Source of the DNA: Ruficoccus amylovorans
GTDB taxonomy: Bacteria; Verrucomicrobiota; Verrucomicrobiia; Opitutales; Cerasicoccaceae
Direction of reading: 5' to 3'
Length of the DNA stretch: 64,000 nucleotides
Assembly (NCBI RefSeq): GCF_014230085.1
Contig: NZ_JACHVB010000020.1
Coordinates: forward strand, 1 to 64,000
The position numbers and the translations under genes are program-made. Below are positions 1-8,155 of the stretch, one piece after another (within the stretch, counting starts at the first letter, position 1; each line of letters begins with the position of its first letter). Below the pieces are notes generated by a model. The model did not search any database and was not told the DNA's origin. It saw only the letters and a program-made list of their open reading frames with translations.

Positions 1-73
1 CCTAGGGCTAACGGACATTCAAGTAGTTCTAAAGTATCTGTACATTTTGCGTCAGTGATGTTGTAAGGCATTG

Positions 74-445
74 ATGGCTAAGCGATATGAGCTAACAGAT
101 GAGCAATATGAGCAGATCAAGGATCTGCTTCCTGGCAAGGTTGGCGATCCCGGGCGCACCGCTGAGGATAACCACCGCTTCATCAACGGGGTCATGTGGG
201 TGCTGCGTAGCAGCGCGTTTTGGCGAGACATGCCGGAGCGTTACGGCAATTATGAAACGACCTATAAACGCTTCAGCCGCTGGGCCAAGAAGGGTATCTG
301 GGAACAGGTTTTTAAGCGATTATTGAAGGACCCCAAAAACGCATATGTGATGATCGACTCGACTCTCGTTAAGGCCCACCAGAACGCCACAACGGGAAAA
401 AGGGGGCGATGTGTCAGGCTCTGGGGCGATCCCGTGGAGGACTGA
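74..445 (+). CDS. IS5-family transposase, N-terminal frame (orfA)
   Basis: A 123-aa frame starting at ATG 74, preferred over TTG 71. It carries the DUF4096-type N-terminal part of IS5 transposases (residues about 5-80, with Y-x-L-T-D-E-Q-Y and F-R-D-M-P-like blocks) and the first catalytic Asp in MIDST. It runs out of frame after the A5G5 tract at 397-406. A -1 slip there joins it to the downstream frame and restores the conserved stretch leading into QALGRSRGGLTTK. Upstream, the frame is read as orfA alone, ending at TGA 443-445. Confidence 0.8.
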   Translation: MAKRYELTDEQYEQIKDLLPGKVGDPGRTAEDNHRFINGVMWVLRSSAFWRDMPERYGNYETTYKRFSRWAKKGIWEQVFKRLLKDPKNAYVMIDSTLVKAHQNATTGKRGRCVRLWGDPVED

Positions 446-831
446 CCACGAAGCTGCACATGCTTTGCGATGCGCTCGGAAGGCCACTTAAAATGCACCT
501 CACCGGTGGTCATTGCAATGACTGCACGCAGGCCGAAACGCTGCTTGAAGGTCAGCGTGCCCAAGCCGTCATCGCAGACAAAGGCTATGACTCAAACGCC
601 ATTCGGGCCTTCATCGCTAAGGCCAAGATGAAGGCTGTTATTCCCAGTAGATGCCACCGAAAACAGCAAATCCCCCACGACAAAAAACTCTACAAGCAAA
701 GAAACAGGATCGAACGCCTATTCGGTACGCTCAAACAAAACCGCCGCATCGCCACAAGGTTCGACCGAAACGACTCTCACTATATGGCATTCGTCTTCCT
801 CGCATGCGCCCTCATTTGGTTGACATCCTGA
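409..831 (+). CDS. IS5-family transposase, catalytic frame (orfB)
   Basis: The C-terminal part of the DDE transposase, 140 aa from ATG 409. It holds QALGRSRGGLTTK, the second catalytic Asp in ADKGYDS and the catalytic Glu in RIERLFGTLKQ. The first Asp lies in the other frame, so an active enzyme needs a -1 fusion with the upstream frame. The frame is open before ATG 409, back through the A5G5 run, so the ATG is unlikely to be the functional start. Its open end stops 14 bp before the right inverted repeat. Confidence 0.8.
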   Translation: MCQALGRSRGGLTTKLHMLCDALGRPLKMHLTGGHCNDCTQAETLLEGQRAQAVIADKGYDSNAIRAFIAKAKMKAVIPSRCHRKQQIPHDKKLYKQRNRIERLFGTLKQNRRIATRFDRNDSHYMAFVFLACALIWLTS

Positions 832-844
832 ATGTCCGTTAGCC

Positions 845-1747
845 CTAGGCAGCGGCGGATTTGACCAGGTTCTTGCCGGTAAGGAGGCTGATCAGCTTTT
901 TCATCGCGGGGGTGAGCACGCGGCCCTTGCGGTGGACGATGGCCAGCGGGCGCGAGAGCTTTTTACCCTTGATGTTGAGCGAGCAGATCAGGCCCTGCTT
1001 GACCTCCTGTATGACGGTGGTCGAGGGGACGATGGAGATACCCGCGTCAATTTCGACGGCGCGCTTGACGGTCTCGATGTTGTCGAACTCCATGACCGGC
1101 TCGATGTCGAGCTTGACCTCCTTGAAGAACTGGTCGGTGGCCTTGCGGGTCGGGATGTCCTGCTCGAATCCGATGAAGCGGTGCTCGGACAAATCCTTGA
1201 CCTCGACCTGCTTCTGGCGGGCCAGCGGGTGGTTCGGGCTGCAGATGACCACGAGGTGGTCCTCCTGAAAGGGGATGACTTCGAGCTGGCGGATTTTGTT
1301 GGGGTAGGCGACCAGGCCGAGATCCACGGCGTTGTGCAGCACGTCTTCGTAGACGAGATTCGAGCGGCGATACTCCACGCGGACGTTGACCGAGGGGAAC
1401 TCCTGCAGGAACTCCTTCACGTACGGCGGCAACTCGTGCAGGCCGATACTGTAAATGGTGGAGATATGAATAGTCCCGCTAATAACCTTTTTCATCTCCT
1501 GCAGCTCGCTGGTGAGCTTTTCGTACATGTGCAGGAGCTCCTTTGCTGACTCGTACAGCTTCGAGCCTTCGCGGGTAAGTCGAAATTGTTTTTGACTACG
1601 GTCAACAATCAGGACATTGAAGTGTTTCTCCATCGCCCGAAGTTGTTGACTGACGGCGGACTGGGTAATGCCATTCAGCTTGGCGGCACGAGAAAAGCTC
1701 TGGCTTTCGACCAGATCGCTGAAAATCTTGAAATTTTCTATGTGCAT
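845..1747 (-). CDS. LysR-family transcriptional regulator
   Basis: A 300-aa protein of normal LysR length. The N-terminal winged helix-turn-helix spans about residues 3-60 and includes FSRAAKLNGITQSAVSQQL. It is followed by a periplasmic-binding-protein-like effector domain (about 90-290). It is transcribed divergently from yggS, with 71 bp between the starts, the usual arrangement for LysR regulators. Its TAG stop (845-847) is made of the duplicated target TA plus the first base of the insertion sequence. The empty site would also have read TAG, so the protein is complete despite the insertion. The effector and targets are unknown. Confidence 0.9.
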   Translation of the reverse strand: MHIENFKIFSDLVESQSFSRAAKLNGITQSAVSQQLRAMEKHFNVLIVDRSQKQFRLTREGSKLYESAKELLHMYEKLTSELQEMKKVISGTIHISTIYSIGLHELPPYVKEFLQEFPSVNVRVEYRRSNLVYEDVLHNAVDLGLVAYPNKIRQLEVIPFQEDHLVVICSPNHPLARQKQVEVKDLSEHRFIGFEQDIPTRKATDQFFKEVKLDIEPVMEFDNIETVKRAVEIDAGISIVPSTTVIQEVKQGLICSLNIKGKKLSRPLAIVHRKGRVLTPAMKKLISLLTGKNLVKSAAA

Positions 1748-1753
1748 GGACTA

Positions 1754-1777
1754 TTGCATAATGGAATCTAATTGCAA
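1754..1777. promoter_or_regulatory. Candidate LysR operator
   Basis: An inverted repeat TTGCA-N14-TGCAA in the AT-rich 71-bp region between the divergent lysR-type gene and yggS. LysR proteins commonly bind dyads near their own promoter. Only the symmetry and position support this, and a five-base half-site is weak. Confidence 0.3.
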
Positions 1778-1818
1778 ATCAATAATAATTTTAGCGAATC
1801 TTATCTTTATTTCGCAAC

Positions 1819-2517
1819 ATGATTAAATACGCTGAATTTGCTGCCCGCTGCGAAGAAATCCAGAACCGGATTCACAAGGCTTGCGAAAACTCGGGGCGCC
1901 GACCGGAAGAGGTGACCATTCTTCCCGTGACGAAAAACCATCCCGCCGACGCCGCCCGGTACGCCGCGCAGGCCGGCTTTGCCGCCGTAGGGGAGAACCG
2001 TGTGCAGGAGGCGATGGAGAAGCAACCGCTCGCGCCAGAGGGGCTGCGCTGGGAACTGATCGGCCACCTCCAGTCAAACAAGGCCCGTCAGGCGGCCACT
2101 CATTTTGACCGCGTGCAGTCGGTGGACTCGGCAAAGCTCCTGCAGCGTCTCGACATCGCCGCCGCGGAGGCCGGGCGAACACTCGCCATCCTCCTGCAAA
2201 TCAACGCCGGGGACGATCCGGCCAAGTTCGGGGTCCACTGCGACGAGGCCGAGCCCTTGCTGGCCGCCGCGTTGGCCTGCTCGCACCTGCGGGTTGACGG
2301 GCTGATGACGATTGCCCCGCTGGACGACGACAAAGCCGTGGCCGCCCGCGCCTTTGAGCGATTGCGCCTGACCCGCGACCGACTCAGTGAAAAACTCGGC
2401 ACGCCTTTGCCGGTGCTCTCGATGGGGATGACCGACGACCTGGAGGAAGCCGTCAAGGCGGGCAGCACACTCGTCCGCATCGGCACCGCGCTCTTCGGGA
2501 CGCGTCCGGGGTATTGA
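1819..2517 (+). CDS. yggS: YggS-family PLP homeostasis protein
   Basis: A 232-aa protein of the YggS/PROSC/YBL036C family: a single-domain, alanine-racemase-like TIM barrel that binds pyridoxal phosphate and buffers PLP and amino-acid metabolism. The PLP lysine is K39 in ILPVTKNH. Family blocks seen include GENRVQEA, HLQSNKA, LLQINAGDDPAKFGV, GLMTIAP, LSMGMTDDLEEAVKAGST and VRIGTALFG. The length matches the family. It begins at ATG 1819 after the AT-rich divergent region and is followed by an intergenic stretch with two hairpins. Confidence 0.92.
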   Translation: MIKYAEFAARCEEIQNRIHKACENSGRRPEEVTILPVTKNHPADAARYAAQAGFAAVGENRVQEAMEKQPLAPEGLRWELIGHLQSNKARQAATHFDRVQSVDSAKLLQRLDIAAAEAGRTLAILLQINAGDDPAKFGVHCDEAEPLLAAALACSHLRVDGLMTIAPLDDDKAVAARAFERLRLTRDRLSEKLGTPLPVLSMGMTDDLEEAVKAGSTLVRIGTALFGTRPGY

Positions 2518-2572
2518 GGGAAATTAAAACCGGTTCGGGACTTATTCGGAAAGAATGGGCCTCCCGCACGAT

Positions 2573-2610
2573 GGAGCCTTGCTGGCTCCGCAGGGGCGAA
2601 GGCCCCCTGC
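2573..2610. repeat. Paired hairpins
   Basis: Two adjacent perfect stem-loops: GGAGCC/GGCTCC (2573-2578 and 2584-2589, 5-base loop), then GCAGGGG/CCCCTGC (2590-2596 and 2604-2610, 7-base loop). No T run follows, so this is not a clean intrinsic terminator. A similar pair occurs at 5598-5631. They may be REP-like elements or mRNA 3'-end structures. The short open frame across this region looks non-coding. Confidence 0.6.
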
Positions 2611-2691
2611 ATGCTGTTCCAGCCGGAGTGCACCCCGGCGTCGGAGTTTGGGGTTGCCGGGGGGCGGGGAATCTTTACCGTGACGCGCTGA

Positions 2692-3549
2692 ATGAACCCC
2701 CACGCCACTCCCGAACGCAAGGCCGCTTTGCTGGCTTTGCTGGACGACCCTTCCAAGGCCGTGCGGACCGCCGTGCTCGAAGCCTACCGGGAACTGGGCG
2801 AGACGGGAGTCTCGTGGCTGCGCGAAGCCGTGCGCGCCGATGGAGATCGGGCCGATGACGCCCGCCGCGTGCTTCACGAACTGCGCGAGGACGACCCGAA
2901 GGCGGCCTTTATCGAGTTCATCCACTCGTACCGTTACGAGCTGGAAACCGGCGCGCTCATGCTCAACCGCACCTGGTATCCGGATCTTGATCTGGCCGAG
3001 TGCTGCCTGTTCCTTGACGCCATCGCCGACCGCTGCGAACAGCTTTTCTGCGAGCCTTCGACAGACTTTGAAAAATGCCGCGTGCTCAACCGGGTGATTT
3101 TTCACGAGTACGGCTTCAGTGGAGACCAGGAGGATTTTTACCACCCCGATAACAGCTTCCTCAACCGCGTGCTTGAGCGCCGGCGCGGGCTGCCCATCAC
3201 GCTCTCCATCGTGTACTTGCTCGTGGCCTACCGCTGCGGGCTGCCGCTGGAGCCGGTCGGCTTTCCCGGGCGGTTCATGGTCGGCTGCTACACCGAGGGC
3301 GAGCCGTTCTTTATCGACGTGTTCGAGAGCGGGGTTTTTCGCACCGCCGAGGAGCTGGAGGCCATGCTCGAATCCCACCGGCTGGAAAGTGACCCGGGCA
3401 TTCTCGCCCCGATTTCAGTCGGCGAAGTGCTCGTGCGCTGCTGTCGCAATCTCGTCAACCAGTTTACCCGGGCGCGTGACCCCGAATCGGCTCGCCTCTA
3501 CGCCGATTTCGTTCATGAATTCGAAAATGCTTACAAGCGCAAAGCTTGA
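2692..3549 (+). CDS. SirB1-family transglutaminase-like protein
   Basis: A 285-aa protein. Residues 10-65 look like short alpha-helical HEAT-type repeats. About 75-250 is the SirB1 (transglutaminase-like) domain, with the family blocks HPDNSFLNRVL (151-161), RRGLPITLS (164-172) and VGFPGRFMVG. Members are widespread but their biochemical role is not settled; the name comes from Salmonella SirB1. The end overlaps the probable aroE start by 35 bp, suggesting co-transcription. The start at ATG 2692 gives the family's usual N-terminus. Confidence 0.82.
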   Translation: MNPHATPERKAALLALLDDPSKAVRTAVLEAYRELGETGVSWLREAVRADGDRADDARRVLHELREDDPKAAFIEFIHSYRYELETGALMLNRTWYPDLDLAECCLFLDAIADRCEQLFCEPSTDFEKCRVLNRVIFHEYGFSGDQEDFYHPDNSFLNRVLERRRGLPITLSIVYLLVAYRCGLPLEPVGFPGRFMVGCYTEGEPFFIDVFESGVFRTAEELEAMLESHRLESDPGILAPISVGEVLVRCCRNLVNQFTRARDPESARLYADFVHEFENAYKRKA

Positions 3550-4468
3550 TCAGGACACGGTCTATAGCCTCGACGATTTGAACGACTGGCCCCGCGACGG
3601 CGTGTCGCTCGCTGTGCTCGGAGACCCGGTGGCGCACTCGCTGAGCCCGCGCATGTACCACGCCGCGCTCGCCTGCATGGCGCAGACCCAGCCGATGTTC
3701 GCGCACTGGCACTACGTGAAGATGTACGTGCCCGAAGGCCAGCTCGGCTCCGCACTGGAGCGACTCTGGGAGGCCGGTTTTCTCGGAATGAACCTCGTGC
3801 TCCCGCACAAGGTGGCGGCCATCCCGCTGGCGGCCGAACTGGACGACAACGCCCGCGAAGTTGGCGCGGTCAACACCCTGCTGCGGCTGCCGACCGGCGG
3901 CTATCGCGGTTACAACACCGACACCTACGGGTTGGAGGAAGCTGTCCGCCGTGACCTCGACGCGCAACTGGCGGGCGAGGATGTGATCCTGCTCGGGGCC
4001 GGAGGCGCGGCCCAGGCCGTGGCCCACCACATTTTACGCAGCGGCTGCAAGTCTCTCTGGATCGGCAACCGCAGCCAGGACCGGCTGGCCCGGGTGCTGG
4101 ACGGCCTGCAAGCGGTGGCCGGGGAGGGGAGGCTGCACGGTTTTGACCTGACAAACCCACCCGCCGCGCTTCCGAAGACGGGCTTGATGGTCAACGGCAC
4201 CTCGCTCGGGCTGCACCGGGGAGATCCCGCGCCGGTTGATGTGAGCGGTTTTTCGCCGGAGCTGAAAATTTACGATATGACCTACGGGCACGAGAACGCC
4301 CTTTGTCTGGCGGCCCGCGAACGCGGCATCCGCTACGCCGACGGGGCCTCGATGCTCGTGTGGCAAGGGGTGCGGGCGATGGAGATTTACAGCGAAACCG
4401 CCGTGCCCGCCCAACCGATGATGAACGCCGTATGCGCCGGTTCCGGCTGCCCTGTGCGCCATGTTTGA
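3515..4468 (+). CDS. aroE: Shikimate dehydrogenase
   Basis: Catalyses NADPH-dependent reduction of 3-dehydroshikimate to shikimate in aromatic amino-acid biosynthesis. From ATG 3515 the protein has 317 aa; ATG 3527 is an alternative. Visible motifs: shikimate-binding SLS (42-44), catalytic K99 in LPHK, NTD (134-136), the dinucleotide loop GAGGAA (161-166), VNGTSLG and YDMTYG. It is somewhat longer than the usual 270-290 aa because of an N-terminal extension of about 28 residues. It overlaps the SirB1-like gene by 35 bp and the prepilin peptidase by 8 bp. The open frame extends further 5' inside the upstream gene, but that part is not AroE-like. Confidence 0.9.
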   Translation: MNSKMLTSAKLDQDTVYSLDDLNDWPRDGVSLAVLGDPVAHSLSPRMYHAALACMAQTQPMFAHWHYVKMYVPEGQLGSALERLWEAGFLGMNLVLPHKVAAIPLAAELDDNAREVGAVNTLLRLPTGGYRGYNTDTYGLEEAVRRDLDAQLAGEDVILLGAGGAAQAVAHHILRSGCKSLWIGNRSQDRLARVLDGLQAVAGEGRLHGFDLTNPPAALPKTGLMVNGTSLGLHRGDPAPVDVSGFSPELKIYDMTYGHENALCLAARERGIRYADGASMLVWQGVRAMEIYSETAVPAQPMMNAVCAGSGCPVRHV

Positions 4469-5582
4469 GTACATTGAAGAAATTGACACGCTCGTGCCGT
4501 GGTTCTTTCCGCTGGCGGTGTTCCTGTTCGGGGCCTGCTGGGGGAGCTTTTTAAACGTGGTCATCTACCGGGTCCCGGCGGGGAAGTCCGTCATCCGGCC
4601 CGGCTCCCATTGCGCCTGCGGCCAGCCCATCGCCTGGTATGACAATATCCCGATCCTGTCGTGGTGCCTGCTGCGCGGGAAAGCCCGCTGCTGCGGACGG
4701 TATTTCAGCTTCCGTTACCCCTTTGTCGAGTTGCTGACCGGGGTGCTCTTTGTGACGGCGTGGCTGCTGCTGCCGCCGCAGGTGGCCTTGGCCGGGTTTG
4801 TCTTTATCGCCCTGCTGATCGCGGGGACTTTTATCGATCTGGACACGATGACCCTGCCCGACCAGATCACGGTGGGCGGGTGTATCGCCGGGGTTGCGCT
4901 ATCGTTTCTGTTGCCGGAACTGCACGGCTTTGGCGGGGGGGAGCCGTGGCTCTTGCGCGCCATTCGCTCAGCCGTCATCGGGATGACGGGCGCAGCGGTC
5001 GGCTCGGGCGTCATTCTGTGGATCGCGCTCAGCGCTGAGGCCGTCCTGCGCCGGGAGGCGATGGGCTTCGGCGACGTGATCCTGATGGGCTGCATCGGGG
5101 CCTTCTGCGGCTGGCAGGGAGCGCTGTTCGCGATTTTTGGCGGGGCGCTGCTGGGGACGCTGGTCGTGATCCCGATGATGATTTTGCAAAAGCTTTTCGG
5201 TCTTGCCCTGCCGGGGCCGGGCAAGGTGGTCAAGGCCGGGGCCGAAGGTGTCTCCGCTGCGCTCGACAAGGAAGAGGCCGCGGCCCGCGCCAAGGCCGAA
5301 GCCACCAGCAAGGCCGCCGCCCGTTCAGCGGGTTCCGAATGCTCCAAGGGCGATGCTGGCTCAGAGGACATCGCTGCCTCGTCCGAGTCTGCCAAGGCGG
5401 GTGCCGCCGCGCAGGAAGCCGCCGCCGACCAGCAACTGGGCATGGGCGTGGCCATTCCGTTCGGGCCGTGGCTGGCGCTGGGCGGGCTGGTTTATTTCCT
5501 GTTCATGCGCGGCCCGACCGACGCTTACCTGGAGGCGCTCAAGGCCGCTGTCTTCGCCCCCCTCGGCGGTGGTGGTGCGTGA
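4461..5582 (+). CDS. pilD: Prepilin peptidase (type IV leader peptidase)
   Basis: An inner-membrane aspartyl protease that cleaves and may N-methylate type IV prepilins or pseudopilins. It has 373 aa. The N-terminal domain has a Cys cluster (C51, C53, C77, C78) in the pattern CxC...CC before FRYPFVELL. The catalytic Asp pair is D126 in FIDLD and D205 in GFGDVILMG. Seven or eight membrane segments are visible. Oddity: residues 251-325, between the last two membrane segments, form a 75-residue Ala/Glu/Lys/Ser-rich linker not seen in typical PilD. No pilin genes are in the window. It overlaps aroE by 8 bp. Confidence 0.88.
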   Translation: MFEYIEEIDTLVPWFFPLAVFLFGACWGSFLNVVIYRVPAGKSVIRPGSHCACGQPIAWYDNIPILSWCLLRGKARCCGRYFSFRYPFVELLTGVLFVTAWLLLPPQVALAGFVFIALLIAGTFIDLDTMTLPDQITVGGCIAGVALSFLLPELHGFGGGEPWLLRAIRSAVIGMTGAAVGSGVILWIALSAEAVLRREAMGFGDVILMGCIGAFCGWQGALFAIFGGALLGTLVVIPMMILQKLFGLALPGPGKVVKAGAEGVSAALDKEEAAARAKAEATSKAAARSAGSECSKGDAGSEDIAASSESAKAGAAAQEAAADQQLGMGVAIPFGPWLALGGLVYFLFMRGPTDAYLEALKAAVFAPLGGGGA

Positions 5583-5597
5583 CCGCACTGGACATTG

Positions 5598-5631
5598 AGG
5601 GGCTACGCCCCTACGCCGCCAGAAAGGCGGC
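5598..5631. repeat. Paired hairpins
   Basis: AGGGGC/GCCCCT (5598-5603, 5607-5612; 3-base loop), directly followed by GCCGCC/GGCGGC (5615-5620, 5626-5631; 5-base loop). It lies just after the prepilin peptidase stop. There is no T run. It resembles the hairpin pair at 2573-2610 in design but not in sequence. Confidence 0.6.
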
Positions 5632-5762
5632 TACCCCGGTGAGTGCCCGCACGGGGTTGGCGTGGCGGGGCGCGGCGTATGGTCGGTGGAGCGGGGAGTT
5701 TGTTTACGCGGTCTCGTCGCCGGTCTTGATCTTTTCCGGATTCCAGCCTTTATTCAACCGAC

Positions 5763-6449
5763 ATGAAAGCCCGTCGCAAGCCCGTGAAAAAACGCCTGAA
5801 AATATTGGGTGTCGGCTTGGCTGTGCTGGTGTTTTTTCCGCTTTCGGTACTGGTGCTGATTCTTTACGCCCGGCGTGAAGTCGAGACTTCGGCGCAGGGA
5901 CGGGTGGCGAGCGAGGCTGGAGGCGTTCCGAAAACGCGGGTTGCGCTGGTGCTGGGGTGCTCGCGGTATTTGGACAGCGGAGAGGAGAATCTGTTTTTCT
6001 CCGCGCGGATGGATGCGGCCCGCGAACTTTACGAGGCCGGGGCGGTCGAGTACCTGCTGGTCAGCGGTGACAACTCTCGGCCTGACTACGACGAAAGCTC
6101 GGACATGAAGGAGGCGCTGATGGAGCAGGGCGTGCCGGAGGAACGAATCGCGTGCGATTATGCCGGATTCAGCACGCTGGATTCGGTCCTGCGGGCGCGT
6201 GAGGTATTCGGACTGGAGCAGTTTGTTATCGTTTCGCAGGGGTTCCATGTGCGCCGCGCGCTCTACATCGCTCGCGCCAACGGCCTCGACGCCACCGGCT
6301 ACGCGGCTCGCGACGTGGGCGGGACCGGAGGAAAGTTTATCCGGCTGCGCGAGGCGCTGGCCAGGGTAAAAGTCCTCCTCGATGTGCGCGTGTTCGGGCG
6401 CGCGCCGAAGTTCCTTGGAGAGCCTGTTGTGATTGGCCAGCATCCTTGA
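5763..6449 (+). CDS. DUF218 / SanA-YdcF-like membrane protein
   Basis: A 228-aa protein with a basic N-terminus and one membrane segment (about 12-33), then a DUF218 domain (about 57-215). Typical pieces are VALVLGCSR, ARELYEAGAVEYLLVSGDN, a Tyr/Asp-rich acidic stretch, STLDSVLRAREVF and VSQGFHVRRALYIA. It resembles SanA, tied in enterobacteria to envelope barrier function and vancomycin exclusion at high temperature. The single-pass topology with an exported domain fits. The exact reaction is unknown. Confidence 0.82.
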   Translation: MKARRKPVKKRLKILGVGLAVLVFFPLSVLVLILYARREVETSAQGRVASEAGGVPKTRVALVLGCSRYLDSGEENLFFSARMDAARELYEAGAVEYLLVSGDNSRPDYDESSDMKEALMEQGVPEERIACDYAGFSTLDSVLRAREVFGLEQFVIVSQGFHVRRALYIARANGLDATGYAARDVGGTGGKFIRLREALARVKVLLDVRVFGRAPKFLGEPVVIGQHP

Positions 6450-6506
6450 CCGTTGGGGCGTTATTGCCGTGTTTTTCCACGATTCCCGTAAAACCTTTCG
6501 GTTCCT

Positions 6507-6857
6507 ATGCATCCCATTCTGAAACTCGTCCTGCTGCTTTGTTGCAGTAATGTCTTCATGACCTTCGCCTGGTACGCTCATCTGAAGGAGATGAACAACC
6601 GGCCTTGGATCATCGCGGCGCTGGTGAGCTGGGGCATTGCGCTGCTGGAGTACCTCTTTCAGGTGCCCGCCAACCGGATCGGCTACACCGTGCTCAGCGT
6701 CGGGCAACTCAAAATCATTCAGGAGGTGATCACGCTTTCGGTCTTTGTCCCGTTCTCGGTCTTCTACATGCGCGAGCCCCTCAAGTGGGACTACCTCTGG
6801 GCCGGGCTGTGTCTGGTGGGTGCGGTCTATTTTATGTTCCGCGATAAAATTGCCTGA
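6507..6857 (+). CDS. DMT-superfamily protein (DUF486)
   Basis: A 116-aa hydrophobic protein with four predicted membrane helices. It carries the DUF486 blocks FMTFAWYAHLKE, EYLFQVPANRIGY, SVGQLKIIQEVITL and WDYLWAGLCLVGAVYFMF. The family belongs to the drug/metabolite transporter superfamily, but its substrate is unknown. The length is typical of the family. Confidence 0.88.
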   Translation: MHPILKLVLLLCCSNVFMTFAWYAHLKEMNNRPWIIAALVSWGIALLEYLFQVPANRIGYTVLSVGQLKIIQEVITLSVFVPFSVFYMREPLKWDYLWAGLCLVGAVYFMFRDKIA

Positions 6858-6972
6858 GGATCGCGGGCGGCGGGTTCGGCCTCGCTTTCGCGGGAGGGGG
6901 AGGGTGCGCCCATAATCGGCTTGCCTGAGGGCGGGGCGAGGGCTTTGATTGCGGGTTTCGCACCGAACCGAC

Positions 6973-7674
6973 ATGAGGCCCGAGTTTTCCATCATCATCC
7001 CTTTCTACAACGAAGAAGAAAGCGTCGTCGCGGTGCTCGAAGAAGTCCGCCGCTGCCAGCCGGAGGCCGAAATCATCGCGGTGGACGATGGCAGCTCCGA
7101 CGCCACTTGGGAGAAAATCTGCTCCGTACAAGGCATCCGTGGGCTTCGCCCCTCGGCCAACCGGGGGCAGAGCGCGGCCATGTACGCCGGGCTCCAGCGG
7201 GCGACGGCTCCCGTGGTCGGCCTGATGGACGGCGACGGCCAGAACGACCCGGCTGATTTCGCCAAGCTCCTGTCCGCGATGAACGAAGGCGTGGACGTGG
7301 TGGTCGGCTACCGGGCCAAGCGCAAGGACACCTTTAGCCGCCGGGCCGCCTCCAAGATCGCCAACCGCATCCGGCGGATGTTTCTGGACGACGGGGTGCG
7401 CGACACCGGCTGCTCGCTCAAGGTCTTCCGGCGAGAGGCGGTCCAGTACCTGGTGCCTTTCAACGGCCTGCATCGCTACCTGCCCGCGATTTTCAAAAAG
7501 GCCGGACTGCGCATCGCCGAGGTCCCGGTCAACCACCGTCCGCGCGAGCTGGGCGTCTCCAAGTACACGAACTGGGACCGCGCCCTGCGCGGCATTTACG
7601 ACCTCATCGGGGTGAGCTGGCTGCTCAAGCGCAAGGTCCATTATCCCTCTATCGAAGAGAATTTGCATGATTGA
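6973..7674 (+). CDS. Family 2 glycosyltransferase (DPM1/DolP-mannose synthase-like)
   Basis: A 233-aa cytosolic-face GT-A glycosyltransferase. It has the N-terminal [20 protein letters not shown] (37-43) and the metal-binding MDGDGQNDP (85-93), then [21 protein letters not shown] and the C-terminal [14 protein letters not shown]. No C-terminal membrane pair is present. It overlaps the next gene, a LAB_N membrane protein, by 8 bp. This pairing is common for enzymes moving sugars onto a polyprenyl-phosphate or lipid A-type carrier. ATG 6973 is preferred over the in-frame TTG at 6949 because the domain starts almost at once. Confidence 0.88.
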   Translation: MRPEFSIIIPFYNEEESVVAVLEEVRRCQPEAEIIAVDDGSSDATWEKICSVQGIRGLRPSANRGQSAAMYAGLQRATAPVVGLMDGDGQNDPADFAKLLSAMNEGVDVVVGYRAKRKDTFSRRAASKIANRIRRMFLDDGVRDTGCSLKVFRREAVQYLVPFNGLHRYLPAIFKKAGLRIAEVPVNHRPRELGVSKYTNWDRALRGIYDLIGVSWLLKRKVHYPSIEENLHD

Positions 7675-8071
7675 TTGCCTGACTTTCCTGGCTACCGCCA
7701 CCACGACGGCAGCCGATACCGCCGCGCAAGCCGGTTTTATGGACCGCACCTTGTTCGAGGTGCCAGGGCTTGGCCTGACCGTGACGCTGTGGAAGGTGAT
7801 CGGCTACTTCGGGGTGGCCGTCTTTGGCTCGCGCTGGCTGGTGCAGGTCTTCGCCACTCATAAGGCGAAAAAAGTGACCATGCCCCGCCTCTTCTGGTAC
7901 ATGAGCCTGACCGGCAGCCTCTGCCTGATCTCGTACTTCATCTGGGGCAAGAACGACTCGGTCGGCATCCTCTCGAACCTTTTCCCGGCGACCATCGCGT
8001 TTTACAACCTCATCACCGACATTCGCCATGCCAAGGTGCAAAAGGCCGAGGCGCAGGAGATCGGCGAATGA
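7667..8071 (+). CDS. LAB_N (lipid-A-disaccharide synthase N-terminal) domain membrane protein
   Basis: A 134-aa protein with three or four membrane helices. Family features are [20 protein letters not shown], a basic loop ([18 protein letters not shown]) and [20 protein letters not shown]. This is PF07578, found alone or fused to LpxB, and usually next to DPM1-like glycosyltransferases, as here. It probably helps with a lipid-linked sugar, but its activity is undetermined. It overlaps the glycosyltransferase by 8 bp, so the two are likely translationally coupled. Confidence 0.85.
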   Translation: MIDCLTFLATATTTAADTAAQAGFMDRTLFEVPGLGLTVTLWKVIGYFGVAVFGSRWLVQVFATHKAKKVTMPRLFWYMSLTGSLCLISYFIWGKNDSVGILSNLFPATIAFYNLITDIRHAKVQKAEAQEIGE

Positions 8072-8155
8072 TTTTTTCAACGGAAGTCCGGGAAGATTGG
8101 TGAGCAATTATTGCAGGCCTTTCATTCCGACCTTCCTTTTAAAATCCTTTGGAAC

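Larger units (their letters stand above)
5..845 (+). mobile_element. IS5-family insertion sequence (IS427-like)
   Basis: A complete 841-bp element. Its ends are perfect 17-bp inverted repeats beginning GGGCTAACGGACATTCA (5-21 and 829-845). It is flanked on both sides by TA (3-4 and 846-847), the expected target duplication of this group. With the outer bases the flanks read CCTA and TAGG, so the empty site was CCTAGG. Inside are two overlapping transposase frames in a -1 arrangement. Size, ends, TA duplication and DDE protein all fit the IS427 group of IS5. Both ends and both frames look intact, so it may be active. Confidence 0.9.

Noticed and set aside
2514-2858. 114-codon plus-strand frame between yggS and the SirB1-like gene
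   Set aside because: It runs through hairpin DNA and into the SirB1-like gene, with no recognisable features.
3119-3514. 5' extension of the aroE frame
   Set aside because: The region is coding for the SirB1-like gene in another frame and its translation does not resemble shikimate dehydrogenase.
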